Virus record (IMG/VR): IMGVR_UViG_3300046559_001153
Coordinates: 62,001 to 126,000 of that record
Strand: one strand, 5' to 3'
DNA: 64,000 bases
DNA from: a virus
Position 1 is the first letter of the stretch. Each line of letters begins with the position of its first letter. Shown piece after piece: positions 1 to 9,425 of this stretch. A program made the translations under genes and the position numbers. The notes under the pieces are model-generated. The model was not told the origin of the DNA. It saw nothing but the letters and a program-made list of their open reading frames with translations, and did no database searches.

Positions 1-27
1 TCATCTGGCCGTCTGGAACCGGGACAG

Positions 28-1086
28 GTGATTAACCCTAAATTGTACAGGGCTCTCGAGAAACGTTTTGGCGAGGTGCGTGTAGGCTCGCCAGGGCTCG
101 AGCTGATCGGCAAAACTGAGCGAATTACGACAGCGTCCGGCCGCGATCATCCTGTCTTGTCGGTGAGGTACTGGGGGGAGCATTACGCTGTCTGCTGCCC
201 CAAATGCGGAGATACCAAACATAGGCTCTATTTCAGCCAGCGATTTGGTGTCAGCGACAAGCACGGGCTCAATAAGAATCTCGTGTATTGCTTCAACGAG
301 AACTGCTATGCCGAGTGGGAAGACCGAGAACACCTGTACTCTTTGTTGTTCAACTTCAATATCGGTTCTCAGAAAATTACGGATTTGCGTAAAGGCAAGA
401 CTCTGACTGAGGTCGAGCTGAAGGTGGTGATCCCCGGCATCACTTACAAGTTGGAAGATCTCGATGAAGATCATGCTTCTCGACGATACATTGAAAGCCG
501 CGGTTTCGATCCAAACACCCTGTCAAAAATCTACGGGGTGTCTTATTGCGCGTTTGCCCAGGATTACCGCGTGCACAGGCGTATCTTGATCCCCGTCTAC
601 AATGACGGGAACCTTGTCGGCTGGCAGGCTCGCTATGTGGGTGAACTGGATTGGAAGGGTGAGAATAAGTCAGTCAAGAAGTACCATACCTGCCCGGGCA
701 TGAGGAAGTCTCTTTGCCTGTACAACCTGGACAGGGCTAAGCACTATCCGACCGGGGTAGTTGTTGAAGGTGTGACTGATGTGTGGTCCTTCGGTCCAAT
801 GGCCGTCTCTGGTTTCGGAGACAAGATCTCCCCAGGTCAAGTCGACTTGCTCGTTAAACATTTTCAGAACAAGTCGTTGTTGATTGTGTTGGATAGTGAG
901 CCGAGCGCGTTGGAAAAAGCGCACGAAGTCGCGGAAGAACTGCGTGGCCGAATCGTGAAGGGCGTAGCCGTGATAACGTTGCCCGACGGATCTGATCCGG
1001 CTGATCTGGATCGACGAGTTCTGTGGCAGATCGCTAAGAAACAGGCGGCAGAGCAGGGTGTGTTCTGCTCATTCAAACGGGCGTAA
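28..1086 (+). CDS. DNA primase, zinc ribbon plus TOPRIM
   Basis: Synthesises RNA primers at the phage fork, by family inference. A zinc ribbon is visible as CPKC at residues 57-60 paired with C88 and C93. A TOPRIM domain follows, with the EGVTD acid motif (E247, D251) and a second acidic motif LDSE (D289, E291). This is the DnaG/T7 primase layout without a fused helicase. GTG at 28 is the first start inside the window, but the frame stays open to base 1 and the site before it is weak, so the true start may lie upstream. The stop codon is the first three bases of a repeated palindrome. The DNA polymerase gene follows. Confidence 0.85.
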   Translation: MINPKLYRALEKRFGEVRVGSPGLELIGKTERITTASGRDHPVLSVRYWGEHYAVCCPKCGDTKHRLYFSQRFGVSDKHGLNKNLVYCFNENCYAEWEDREHLYSLLFNFNIGSQKITDLRKGKTLTEVELKVVIPGITYKLEDLDEDHASRRYIESRGFDPNTLSKIYGVSYCAFAQDYRVHRRILIPVYNDGNLVGWQARYVGELDWKGENKSVKKYHTCPGMRKSLCLYNLDRAKHYPTGVVVEGVTDVWSFGPMAVSGFGDKISPGQVDLLVKHFQNKSLLIVLDSEPSALEKAHEVAEELRGRIVKGVAVITLPDGSDPADLDRRVLWQIAKKQAAEQGVFCSFKRA

Positions 1087-1101
1087 CTTTTCAAAAAGTT
1101 A
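1084..1101 (+). repeat. 18-nt intergenic palindrome, copy 1
   Basis: TAACTTTTCAAAAAGTTA, an imperfect inverted repeat whose first TAA is the primase stop codon. A Shine-Dalgarno AAGGAG follows 8 bases later, then the polymerase start at 1122. Six similar copies occur at 13522, 17224, 33625, 34770, 47303 and 58329. It is too short and AT-rich for a strong terminator; an operator, promoter element or RNA processing/translation control site is more likely. Confidence 0.8.
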
Positions 1102-1121
1102 ACAATTTAAGGAGTCGCGGT

Positions 1122-4100
1122 ATGGCTGATCGTGTGCTGATTTCTGATCTGTCCGCGTCGAAAGACAATACTAAAAAACAGCTGAGCAAGCAGGCAGTTG
1201 CCGGTTTGCGTGTCTATCCATTTACTGCCCCGGGGATGCCGAAACCGGGTCCGTCTTTTGTCGCCGCCGCCCGACAGTGGGTTGGAGAGCCCGACGAGCC
1301 TCCGCATGTCCTGTCGAAAGATCAGATCGTTAGGAGGAAAGAAGCGTACGATAAAGCTGTGAATGAACAACTCGCTCAGTTTTATGAGGACGCGTTATAC
1401 AATCCTTTCGATATGCCCGTCGGCTTCAGGCACAAGGATCCGCCATTCCGTGAAGCGCGTTTTGGGTCTAGCCATTTCGTCCCTGGCAGTTTATGGGATA
1501 CGTCTAATATGGGCGACAGGCATAACATGCCTCCGGGCGGATATGGCCCGCGTCGTGCTCGAATCATGGTTATCGGAAAGACGCCTAACCAGGATGAGGT
1601 CAGGCATAACCGTAATCTGGTTGGCGGACCCGGTAGCTATCTTCTCGAGATGCTTCGTCAGTACGGTATTGATGACATGGCCAGCTGGTATGTGACCAGC
1701 CTGGTGAAATTTATCCCGCCGAGGGATAAGACGGCTCTCGCAGCTGAGTGGGTTCAAGACTGCGCTCCGCTGTTGCAGATGGAATTAAGAATCGTTCGAC
1801 CGGAGATCATTCTTTGTCTCGGCGCTGATGCAGTGAAGGCTGTGTTTGGTAAGGGAGTCAAGTTGGCCGAGGTTGAAGGTCGTGATGTTCCCCTTACGTA
1901 CAATTACCATTTATCCGATAGTCATTATCCATTGCGCCACACGGCGAAAGTTTTCTCAGTCGTGCACCCTGCTTTCGTCATGCGTACTCCGGCCGAGGGG
2001 CCTAGATTGGCAGCTAGTTTATCTAGGTTTTCACGAATGTTAGCTGGTGAGGATCTGGGCCAGGAAGAGGTTGACATCGACCATCGCGTCATTCGAACGA
2101 TGGACGACTTGGTACTCACTTTGCAGGACGCAGATGACGAATGTACAGATGGCCTTATTGCTGTCGATGCCGAATGGAATGGGCGTCATCCGCAAAATCG
2201 TGACGCCTATGTGAGGACAATCCAGTTCTCCTGGGCTCATGGTAAGGCTGCCAATATCGTCGTGACAGACTCGACTGGCGGGTGGTGTTTTGATGAACCG
2301 AAAGAGGAGTTGATTGCCCGATTGCTCGACTTTTTCGAGGACAAGAGAGTCGTCGGTCACTACTTGGCAACTGACTTGGAAGTCCTCATTCACTGGGGAT
2401 TGGACCTGCGTCCTCAGTATGCCGTGCCGCAGGACAATCGCGGCGATCAGCTGGCGTGGGAACGCACGCGTAATGAAGGCGGGGCCAACACGGCTTACAT
2501 GGCTCACGCTATTGAAGAGACGGGCAAGTTTGGATTGGATGCTTTATCTTTGCGGTATACGTCTGCCCCGGCGTATTGGGCGGAATTGGATCAATGGAAG
2601 AAAGCCTACTGCGCCAAGAGAAAGATTAAGCTGAAGTCGCTCGAGGGATATGGTCCATGCCCTGATGCAACCCTGGTCCCTTACGGTAATTACGATGCCG
2701 ACGTTACCCTCCGTATTTACCACAAGCTGAATGATCTGTTGGACTGCGACTACCAGGGTAACTGCTGTCGTGAAGCGTATTGGCGATCGATGTCAGTCGA
2801 GCCGGCCGTGATCGAGATCAATCGAACAGGTCTCACGCTGGATATGACACGAGCCCGTGTTCTGGCTGAGCGTTTCATGAAAGCTCGCGATGAGCTAGAA
2901 GATCGAATCAGGGCGTGGGCTAAGTGGCCTAAATTGAATCTGAGATCACCGCTTGAGGTTAAGGAATTCCTGTTTGGCGCCAAGCTGAATGGCAAGAAAT
3001 CGCCGACTGGTGGTATGGTCCGTTTGCGTCCACCAGAGGCTAAGAGCCTCAGGCTGGCACCCATATTCGATACCAGCAAACGGCCGATATCCTGGGCTGA
3101 AATTGAAGAACGTCGCGAGACGGATATCTACAACCCGTCGACTAACAAGTCGAATCTGCAGCTGCTCTTCTACGAGAACGAAAAGTACTCCGAGCAGATC
3201 CGCTGGTTTCGCGACTTCCGTTTCGTTGATCAGGTGATGAAGTCTGTGCTGCAACCGAAAGACAGACGTTACGTGAACGAGGACTCGGTTCGAGATTTCA
3301 AGGGTGGTATTCCGTGGGCCATGTGTGACGACGGACGAGTTAGAACACACATCTGGACAACTAAAGAAACGGGTCGATGGTCGTCGAGTGATCCGCCGTT
3401 GCAGAATATCAGCAAAGTTCGTGACGACGATTACGCGAGAATTCTGGGTGCTGAGAACTACAAGAACAAGATTCGAAGTATGTTCAGAGCGACCAGGGCC
3501 AGCGATCCTGGTGCCTGGGTCAATGAGGACTGTCTGCTTATTGAAAGTGACTTTACTGGCGCCGAGTTATGTATGACGGCTTGGATGTCTGGCGACGCGG
3601 CGATGATTGAGCATGTGCGTCGTAACGCATTGCCGGAGAATGACCCAGACTACTACGACATCCACAGCAATGTGGCTGTGCTGGCTTTTCGTCTGAAATG
3701 TCTTCCGACAAAAGCTGGGTTGAAGTCGTTGCCAGGGCCGACCAAGGATGGCAAGAAGTACCTGCGAGATATCGCCAAACGAATCATGTTTGGAATGTTC
3801 TACGGACGAGGTGCTGCAGCCATTTCGCGTGAGGCTCGTGAGCAGGGGGTTGATGTTTCAGTCGACGAGGCTCAGGGCGTCATGGAGACCATTTTCGATC
3901 TCTATCCGAATTTGAGACCGTTTTACGCTGAGTGCAAAGCTAGAGCTTCAAATCCTGGCTGGATCTGTACAGCTTTCGGTAGTTTCCGACGGGTCATGCC
4001 GACGCGAGATCAGGAAGTACTGTCAGAGTTTGAACGACAGTTCATGAACGTCCCCATTCAGGGCGGGGTGGCCTATGCCATGTCGCAGGGGATTACCAAT

Positions 4101-4397
4101 CTGTGCCATTATCGTGATAAGTCAGGTGATCCGGATATGTTCCGGGTCGTTTTGCAGGTGCATGACGCTGTGATTCTTGAAGTTCCGATTAGCAAGGTCG
4201 CCAGTGTTGCGCAGACTGTGATGCCGCTGTGCCTAGAAGAGCAGGTGCCGGTTTATCCGTGCACACTATCTGGCGATTCCACAGGCGACGGGCCTTACCG
4301 GTTCTCTGCAGTTACTGAGGTATTTGCCAGATGGGGTGAAAGGATAACCAAAGCAGACTGTCAAAAATACGGGTTACCCCTCGAACTGGGTGTTTAA
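1122..4397 (+). CDS. Family A DNA polymerase with N-terminal UDG-like domain
   Basis: Replicative polymerase of 1091 residues with three parts. Residues about 147-310 look like a family 4/5 uracil-DNA glycosylase-fold domain (GKTPN at 152-156, YVTSLVKF at 190-197, then PEIILCLGADA). Residues about 330-530 are a DEDD 3'-5' exonuclease (VDAEWNG near 346, GHYLATDLE, and YDADVT). Residues about 540-1080 are the polymerase: motif A SDFTGAEL near 808, motif B RDIAKRIMFGMFYGRG near 881 and motif C VHDAV near 1012. The start has AAGGAG 9 bases upstream. UDG-polymerase fusions are known in some phages; whether this domain is catalytic or structural cannot be read here. Confidence 0.95.
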   Translation: MADRVLISDLSASKDNTKKQLSKQAVAGLRVYPFTAPGMPKPGPSFVAAARQWVGEPDEPPHVLSKDQIVRRKEAYDKAVNEQLAQFYEDALYNPFDMPVGFRHKDPPFREARFGSSHFVPGSLWDTSNMGDRHNMPPGGYGPRRARIMVIGKTPNQDEVRHNRNLVGGPGSYLLEMLRQYGIDDMASWYVTSLVKFIPPRDKTALAAEWVQDCAPLLQMELRIVRPEIILCLGADAVKAVFGKGVKLAEVEGRDVPLTYNYHLSDSHYPLRHTAKVFSVVHPAFVMRTPAEGPRLAASLSRFSRMLAGEDLGQEEVDIDHRVIRTMDDLVLTLQDADDECTDGLIAVDAEWNGRHPQNRDAYVRTIQFSWAHGKAANIVVTDSTGGWCFDEPKEELIARLLDFFEDKRVVGHYLATDLEVLIHWGLDLRPQYAVPQDNRGDQLAWERTRNEGGANTAYMAHAIEETGKFGLDALSLRYTSAPAYWAELDQWKKAYCAKRKIKLKSLEGYGPCPDATLVPYGNYDADVTLRIYHKLNDLLDCDYQGNCCREAYWRSMSVEPAVIEINRTGLTLDMTRARVLAERFMKARDELEDRIRAWAKWPKLNLRSPLEVKEFLFGAKLNGKKSPTGGMVRLRPPEAKSLRLAPIFDTSKRPISWAEIEERRETDIYNPSTNKSNLQLLFYENEKYSEQIRWFRDFRFVDQVMKSVLQPKDRRYVNEDSVRDFKGGIPWAMCDDGRVRTHIWTTKETGRWSSSDPPLQNISKVRDDDYARILGAENYKNKIRSMFRATRASDPGAWVNEDCLLIESDFTGAELCMTAWMSGDAAMIEHVRRNALPENDPDYYDIHSNVAVLAFRLKCLPTKAGLKSLPGPTKDGKKYLRDIAKRIMFGMFYGRGAAAISREAREQGVDVSVDEAQGVMETIFDLYPNLRPFYAECKARASNPGWICTAFGSFRRVMPTRDQEVLSEFERQFMNVPIQGGVAYAMSQGITNLCHYRDKSGDPDMFRVVLQVHDAVILEVPISKVASVAQTVMPLCLEEQVPVYPCTLSGDSTGDGPYRFSAVTEVFARWGERITKADCQKYGLPLELGV

Positions 4398-4415
4398 TTT
4401 TCACAAGGAAATGTC

Positions 4416-5282
4416 ATGTCATTTGTAAGTAAGATCAAGAAAGTGACGGTCAAATCGTTGACGGCGAAGCAATCAGCTGCGGCGCCCACCGACATCGATT
4501 TCAGCAAGAGAGCGACTTACAACCTGCTGATTACTCCAGGTCTGGCCGCCTGGATATTGGAAAACAAGAATGGGTCCAATCTTCGTAAGACGATGGTCAG
4601 GGCTCATGTTCGCCTCCTCGGCGATACGATGGCTCGAGGTGACTGGGTGGACAATCACGTACAGCCAATTATTTTTGACGAAAACGGGGATCTGGCTGAT
4701 GGGCAGCACCGTATGCAGTGCGTCGTCGATACCGGTAAATCGATCTGGATGAAAGTTGAAGCGGGTTGTCCGGACGCATGGTCCAAAACATATGACACCG
4801 TGCAACCTCGTGGTTTGAAGGATCATGCGCCTTTCTCTAACGATCCCAAGCTCAACGGGTACATGGCTACGATCGTTCGCCAATACCAGACCCTGCTGAC
4901 TGGCAATGGCCGTACTCAGCCGACGTCCATTTACGAAGCGCTCTACTTGGAGCACGCTGACGCGATCAACTTTGCTGCACTGTTTGCATCATCGAGGGTC
5001 AAGGCAGTGACACGGGCCGGCGTTTCCTGCGCACTACTGGAAATGTTCGAACGCGGACGAGCACAGTCCAAAGCCTTTGCCGAGTCTCTTCGTGTGCCAG
5101 ACGGCCCTATTCAGCCCGCACGAATGCTTCGCGACTGGTGCCAGCGCAATTCGTCTTCCGGCGGCGGGACTACCGGCACACGCCACTGGTTTGACCGATC
5201 GGTATTCTGCATGAATGCGTTTTTCGAGGGCCGCGATATCACCCAGGTGAAGCCCGGCATCTGGGGCGTGAAGAAGAAATAG
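4416..5282 (+). CDS. ParB/sulfiredoxin-fold DNA-binding protein
   Basis: A 288-residue protein with the ADGQHRM signature of the ParB N-terminal nucleotide/nuclease fold (the GxHR motif), preceded by QPIIFDENGDL. Family members include partition proteins, ParB-like nucleases and phage replication accessory proteins; the sequence does not discriminate among these. The N-terminus is basic (KIKKVTVKSLTAK) and could contact DNA. Its place directly behind the polymerase, 18 bases downstream with AAGGAA before the ATG, argues for a role in DNA metabolism. Confidence 0.6.
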   Translation: MSFVSKIKKVTVKSLTAKQSAAAPTDIDFSKRATYNLLITPGLAAWILENKNGSNLRKTMVRAHVRLLGDTMARGDWVDNHVQPIIFDENGDLADGQHRMQCVVDTGKSIWMKVEAGCPDAWSKTYDTVQPRGLKDHAPFSNDPKLNGYMATIVRQYQTLLTGNGRTQPTSIYEALYLEHADAINFAALFASSRVKAVTRAGVSCALLEMFERGRAQSKAFAESLRVPDGPIQPARMLRDWCQRNSSSGGGTTGTRHWFDRSVFCMNAFFEGRDITQVKPGIWGVKKK

Positions 5283-5314
5283 AGCGGCGAAAAACATTGG
5301 CGTTGCATCGTACG

Positions 5315-5380
5315 GGATGGGCGGGTATGCTTGCTCTCCCATCCACCAAATCGCCCAGGGACGGGCCCTTTAGGACCCGT
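5315..5380 (+). other. Two hairpins in a 103-nt intergenic gap
   Basis: GGATGGG (5315-5321) pairs with CCCATCC (5338-5344) across a 16-nt loop. ACGGG (5361-5365) pairs with CCCGT (5376-5380) around CCCTTTAGGA. No T-tract follows, so these are not a typical intrinsic terminator. The second hairpin would sit immediately before the kinase start and could affect its translation. Confidence 0.4.
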
Positions 5381-5385
5381 TATTG

Positions 5386-6003
5386 ATGAACGCGTTTTGC
5401 ACTCTCGATGAAGCCGTTTCTGCGGCCAAAATCCGCTTCAGGCGTGAGATAGAGCAGGCTCTGGCCACGTGGCGTAACGCCCGATACGACGGCCGATTCC
5501 CGATGATTTCCGTCAATGGTCCTGGCGGATGCGGGAAGGATCAGACGTGCTGCTACATCTCTAGAGGGGCTGGCTGGGGTGCTGTTGATCTTGGTCAATT
5601 CGCTGTGTCTAACGCCGTAAAAGAGATGATCGGCTGGTGTTTGAACATAGATCCTGACCAGGCTTACATGCAGCGGCGAGACCACCGAACCTACTGGTTC
5701 GAATGGTGTAACCTTTTTCGCAAGGAAGACCCAGCCATTCTGGCCAAGCTGGCCATGCAAGATCGCGGGCTCGTGTCTGGCATTCGTGCCAGGGAGGAGT
5801 TTGAGGCCTGTCGCGATCAGCAAGTGTTTGACATTGCTGTCTGGATCGACCGGCCAGGCATCAAAGCTGAACATCACACGCTGGAAATCGGCCAATCTGA
5901 TTGCGATTACACTATTTTGAATCACGGCAGTTTGGTCGCGCTGAAGAAGGAAGTTAGTAAGTTTCTCGACAAGTTTGGCATTTTGAAGGAAGGAAGTATT
6001 TGA
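5386..6003 (+). CDS. P-loop dNMP kinase-like protein
   Basis: A 205-residue P-loop protein. The Walker A is GPGGCGKD (G45 to D52), with Asp after Lys in place of Ser/Thr. This GxGKD form occurs in T4 gp1-type deoxynucleoside monophosphate kinases and relatives. A lid/substrate region is plausible at RRDHRTYWFEW and around DRGLVSGIR. It would phosphorylate dNMPs for the nucleotide pool, consistent with MazG-like and ThyX genes elsewhere in the window. The start is ATG 5386; a TTG lies one codon upstream. The stop overlaps the next ATG. Confidence 0.65.
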   Translation: MNAFCTLDEAVSAAKIRFRREIEQALATWRNARYDGRFPMISVNGPGGCGKDQTCCYISRGAGWGAVDLGQFAVSNAVKEMIGWCLNIDPDQAYMQRRDHRTYWFEWCNLFRKEDPAILAKLAMQDRGLVSGIRAREEFEACRDQQVFDIAVWIDRPGIKAEHHTLEIGQSDCDYTILNHGSLVALKKEVSKFLDKFGILKEGSI

Positions 6004-8033
6004 TGTCGACAACTGTTGGCAGAAAGAAGGACGACGGATACCGTTTGAAGAAACACGTCAAGATCGGGTCATCTGTGCCCATCGGCGACAAGACGATCGC
6101 CCCGGGTGTCTCCCACTTGACTGTGATCAGGCCTCAGATGCAGAAGGGCCCTTTGTGGTTTCGCATCGCGCCGACTCTGGACAAGGACAACTTGCAGCAG
6201 TTCATGCCCGTTTGCTACACCGACGACCCGGCTCTGGACAACGTTACGGACTGGGTGAGGGCAATGCCGGCTGCACGTTACATGGGCGTTGAGGGCGGCG
6301 AAAGGGCTACGTGCTTGTTGCACGCCCCTAACAACGAGTCCTACGACCCCTGGAAGGTGAATCCGTACTACCTGCTGTACCGCTACGCCAAGCGAGCTCA
6401 CGACAACGTCAAGTCGAAGGAAAACGCGAACTGGCAGCCGCAGTGGAACGGGGTCATTCACGGCAAGGAAGCCGGGCTCAAGAACCCGGACGTGCTGTAC
6501 ATGCTCCTGGGCTACGTCTACGAGAACGGGAAAGACCGCTACTTCAAGGAGAATGGCGTTCCGCTCGGCCTCGGAGAGAACGATGGGACGATCTTGATCC
6601 AATTGACCAAGAGCGGTGGTGAAGCCGTCGTGACGCAAGCTGTGGATGCCAATCCGAACTTCCAGCAGGGTGTGGCTGATCACGATACCAGTGATCCGGC
6701 AGCCGTGCTGGCGGCCTATAACGACTACTTCGAGAAGGCTCACAAGTACGGTGACGTCACCTCGTTGAAGACCGGCCGAATCTGCTGCGTGCACGACCCC
6801 GAGCTGTTCCCTGTTGATCAGCTGGTCCCGACTAAGGCGCCGAAGATCGGCATTTCGACCAACAAGAAGGGTGGCGGCAAGAAGGAAGAATTCAGCCACT
6901 ACGATGCCTTCTTCCGCAAGAACTACTTCTACAGACGCCAGGAGAAGTTCTCGGTTGACCTGTCCGAGCACGAAGAGAAGATCAAGAAGCGCATTCAGTT
7001 CTTGTCAGAACTGCTGTACGTGCCGTCTCACGAAGAGCTGGCGTTGTGGATCGCCTTTGCCTTCAAGCCGGTCGGCAAGTTGCTGACGCTGGCCTGGGCA
7101 GACAATCCCGAGTTCATGACGGACGACGTGCGTAAAGTCCTGGGTGCAGCCAGGGTCGTGGCTGTTTCTGGTTCGAAGAAGTCGCGAGCAAAAGCGGACG
7201 TGACGGCTCCTCCGCAGGAAGAGCTGGCTGCTGATGACGAAGTGACTGGTTCGCCCGTCACTGACGACGACGAAAACGAGGACGATCTTCCTCCTCTTCC
7301 GCCTGACGCGGACGAAATCGATGACGAAGAAGGCGACGCGACACCGCCCGAGTCACCCGAGACCGACGACGAGGTGGCTGAGGATCCGGCAACGGACGAT
7401 GTTCCTCCCGAACCGGAAGCAGAGGCACCCGCGGCAGACGAAGAGGCCGCGGCTGAGGATGCCGACCCGGAAGATGACGAAACATTGGACGATCCGGACG
7501 CCGGGGACGATGACACGGCTTTGCCCGAGGGTGGGCCTGACGCGGATGATGACGACGAGGAAAGCGACGAGGTCTTGCCCCCGCTTGAAGACGACGATGA
7601 TGACGGGGAACCTGATGCCGCAGCTGACGAATCGACGGAAGAGGCCCCGCTGCCTGACGACGATGACGCGGGATCTGACCAACGTCCTCGTACTGCTGCT
7701 TCGAAACCGGCGACCAAGCCTCGTACGGCTCCGGCCGCTCAAGTTGAAACGCAGCCCGAAGAGGAGACTGGCCCGCCTGTGACTAAGGCGCGTCCGGCTT
7801 CTCCGAAACCGGCGGCGGCCACCAGACCGGCTGTCCCAGCGGCCAAACCGGCTGTTGCTCAGGCATCTAAGCCTGCCGCCGCAGCTGCTCCGAAGTCCTA
7901 CTACAAGGGAGCAGCCAATGGGGTTACTCCTGCTGCTACGCCGGCCGATCCGGCAACGCAGAAGAGGATCCAGGCCAAGGATTCGGCCAACACGTCAGCC
8001 AAAGCTCGTAGTGCAGCGCGTACTGCGAAGTAG
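6003..8033 (+). CDS. Candidate ssDNA-binding protein with long acidic and Pro/Ala/Lys tail
   Basis: A 676-residue protein. Residues 1-380 are a compact, aromatic-rich region. Residues about 405-560 are almost all Asp, Glu, Pro and Ala, and residues about 565-676 are Pro/Ala/Lys/Thr-rich. Its position between nucleotide kinase and RecA-like genes, plus an acidic tail as in gp32/SSB proteins, suggests a single-stranded-DNA-binding hub. The tail is far longer than in T4 gp32, and the final basic block is unusual. I see no diagnostic OB-fold motif, so the function is inferred. A GAAGGAAG Shine-Dalgarno precedes the ATG, and a terminator follows the stop. Confidence 0.4.
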   Translation: MSTTVGRKKDDGYRLKKHVKIGSSVPIGDKTIAPGVSHLTVIRPQMQKGPLWFRIAPTLDKDNLQQFMPVCYTDDPALDNVTDWVRAMPAARYMGVEGGERATCLLHAPNNESYDPWKVNPYYLLYRYAKRAHDNVKSKENANWQPQWNGVIHGKEAGLKNPDVLYMLLGYVYENGKDRYFKENGVPLGLGENDGTILIQLTKSGGEAVVTQAVDANPNFQQGVADHDTSDPAAVLAAYNDYFEKAHKYGDVTSLKTGRICCVHDPELFPVDQLVPTKAPKIGISTNKKGGGKKEEFSHYDAFFRKNYFYRRQEKFSVDLSEHEEKIKKRIQFLSELLYVPSHEELALWIAFAFKPVGKLLTLAWADNPEFMTDDVRKVLGAARVVAVSGSKKSRAKADVTAPPQEELAADDEVTGSPVTDDDENEDDLPPLPPDADEIDDEEGDATPPESPETDDEVAEDPATDDVPPEPEAEAPAADEEAAAEDADPEDDETLDDPDAGDDDTALPEGGPDADDDDEESDEVLPPLEDDDDDGEPDAAADESTEEAPLPDDDDAGSDQRPRTAASKPATKPRTAPAAQVETQPEEETGPPVTKARPASPKPAAATRPAVPAAKPAVAQASKPAAAAAPKSYYKGAANGVTPAATPADPATQKRIQAKDSANTSAKARSAARTAK

Positions 8034-8045
8034 TCGTCAAGACCC

Positions 8046-8079
8046 GTGGCGGGTTGCATTTGCAGCCCGCCACGTTTTG
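8046..8079 (+). terminator. Intrinsic terminator
   Basis: GTGGCGGG (8046-8053) pairs perfectly with CCCGCCAC (8066-8073), with an extra inner TGC/GCA pairing, followed by GTTTTGT. It sits 12 bases after the acidic-tail gene and 38 before the RecA-like gene, separating the two transcriptionally at least in part. Confidence 0.85.
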
Positions 8080-8111
8080 TGTTCCCGTTAATTATTAGGG
8101 AGTGACGTCAG

Positions 8112-9425
8112 ATGGCTAAGGAAGAGCAGGATGCTGAGAAGCCCAAACGCAAGAAAGCGAAGAAGGCTCAGAATGTAGGCTGGCACGATCCAAATTGTCG
8201 TACCACGCTTAGAGACAACACGATTCGATTCATGGTTGACGACTCGGCTCGAGAGTTTGGCGGGGCGTCGGCTGTGATGGTTGTCGGCGATGCGAACAAC
8301 ATGTTGATCGGATTGCCCATGCCGTGTATTGCCCTTGAATGGGCCATGGTCAACTCGATCTTCCCGCTCGGATTGCTGGTCCAGATCGTCGGTTTGCCCG
8401 GTACATGTAAGTCAGCGTTGATCTATGAGATTCTGCGTTGGTTTCACGAATTTGAGAATACCGGTATGGGTGTCCTCATCGAGAACGAAACCAAGATGTC
8501 CCAGGTTTTGATCAACTCGATTTTCAATTACTCGGCGAAGGGCTTGATCTTCGACGAGACATACAGCCTCGAGGAGTGGCAGGCTAAGATCCAGTATTAC
8601 ATTCGTCGCTTTCGCGAACGGATGGACGGGACAAAGTCTGAACCAGGCCCGGGACGGATCTACCCTGTAGGTCTCGCGTTGGACAGCTTGATGAGTAAGT
8701 CGGCTTTGGAGATTCAGGAGAAGGGTGAAAAGGAAGGCCACTTCGGTCGCAACTTCGCGATCGAAGCCGGGTCAATTAAGACGTTCATGCAGTCTGTTCC
8801 GCCCAAGCTGGCGGACATGCCTATGACGTTTCTTTACACCAATCACTTGAAACCGCAGACGAATCAGAAGACAGGCCACAAAGACGATCACGCGCCCGGC
8901 GGGTACGCGGTCGAATTCCAGGGCACGTTGATTCTGAAGACGACCGTTGTGAAGCGCAAGATTTCCACTGCTCATTTCGTCGGTCGCGGTATCGACATTA
9001 AGGTCATCAAGAATTCCATCGGGGAGACGGACCGATCATTTCAGACCCGTTTGCTGTGGTGGAATGAGTCGTATAACAACGAGGCCGGACAAGAGTGCCG
9101 CCGTCAACGGACCAGCTGGGATTGGGGATGGTCGACAGTCAAGTTCTTGAGTGAGCTGACTGGCGACGTAAAAGCCCGTGTCAGTGAGATCGTTGACCTG
9201 CACATTGGCCAGACTGGTGATGCGACTTGTAACGTCTGGTCGAAGGCTCTCGACATCAAACAGGGCCAGCCGTTCAGCTGGACTCGTGCTGGCGAGATGA
9301 TTCAGAATGACCCGGACATGCTGGCCAGGCTGAGGCTAGCGCTGGACATCAACGTTGGGACCATATTCAATCCCGGCGAAGATTATCGTGAGCAGCAGAA
9401 ACGACTGAAGAAAGGCTTGCCGTAA
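8112..9425 (+). CDS. RecA/UvsX-like recombinase with Cys in Walker A
   Basis: A 437-residue RecA-fold ATPase. Walker A is GLPGTCKS (G94 to S101), with Cys99 where the family has the second Gly. A Walker B-like strand is GLALDSLM. Near TNHLKPQ the protein continues with GGYAVEF and a beta strand, matching the RecA L2/core order. It is expected to form filaments for strand exchange and replication restart. Lys100 and Ser101 are kept, so ATP binding is plausible despite the Gly-to-Cys change. The N-terminus is Lys-rich. The stop overlaps the next start (TAATG). Confidence 0.75.
   Translation: MAKEEQDAEKPKRKKAKKAQNVGWHDPNCRTTLRDNTIRFMVDDSAREFGGASAVMVVGDANNMLIGLPMPCIALEWAMVNSIFPLGLLVQIVGLPGTCKSALIYEILRWFHEFENTGMGVLIENETKMSQVLINSIFNYSAKGLIFDETYSLEEWQAKIQYYIRRFRERMDGTKSEPGPGRIYPVGLALDSLMSKSALEIQEKGEKEGHFGRNFAIEAGSIKTFMQSVPPKLADMPMTFLYTNHLKPQTNQKTGHKDDHAPGGYAVEFQGTLILKTTVVKRKISTAHFVGRGIDIKVIKNSIGETDRSFQTRLLWWNESYNNEAGQECRRQRTSWDWGWSTVKFLSELTGDVKARVSEIVDLHIGQTGDATCNVWSKALDIKQGQPFSWTRAGEMIQNDPDMLARLRLALDINVGTIFNPGEDYREQQKRLKKGLP

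Noticed and set aside
5300-5350. tRNA-like 3' end (CCATCCACCA)
   Set aside because: No cloverleaf arms, anticodon stem or T-loop consensus can be built around it.
7028-7717. Long minus-strand Ser/Gly/Ala ORF
   Set aside because: It is the exact antisense of the Asp/Glu-rich tail of the 6003-8033 gene; low-complexity codons keep the reverse frame open. No ribosome-binding site.
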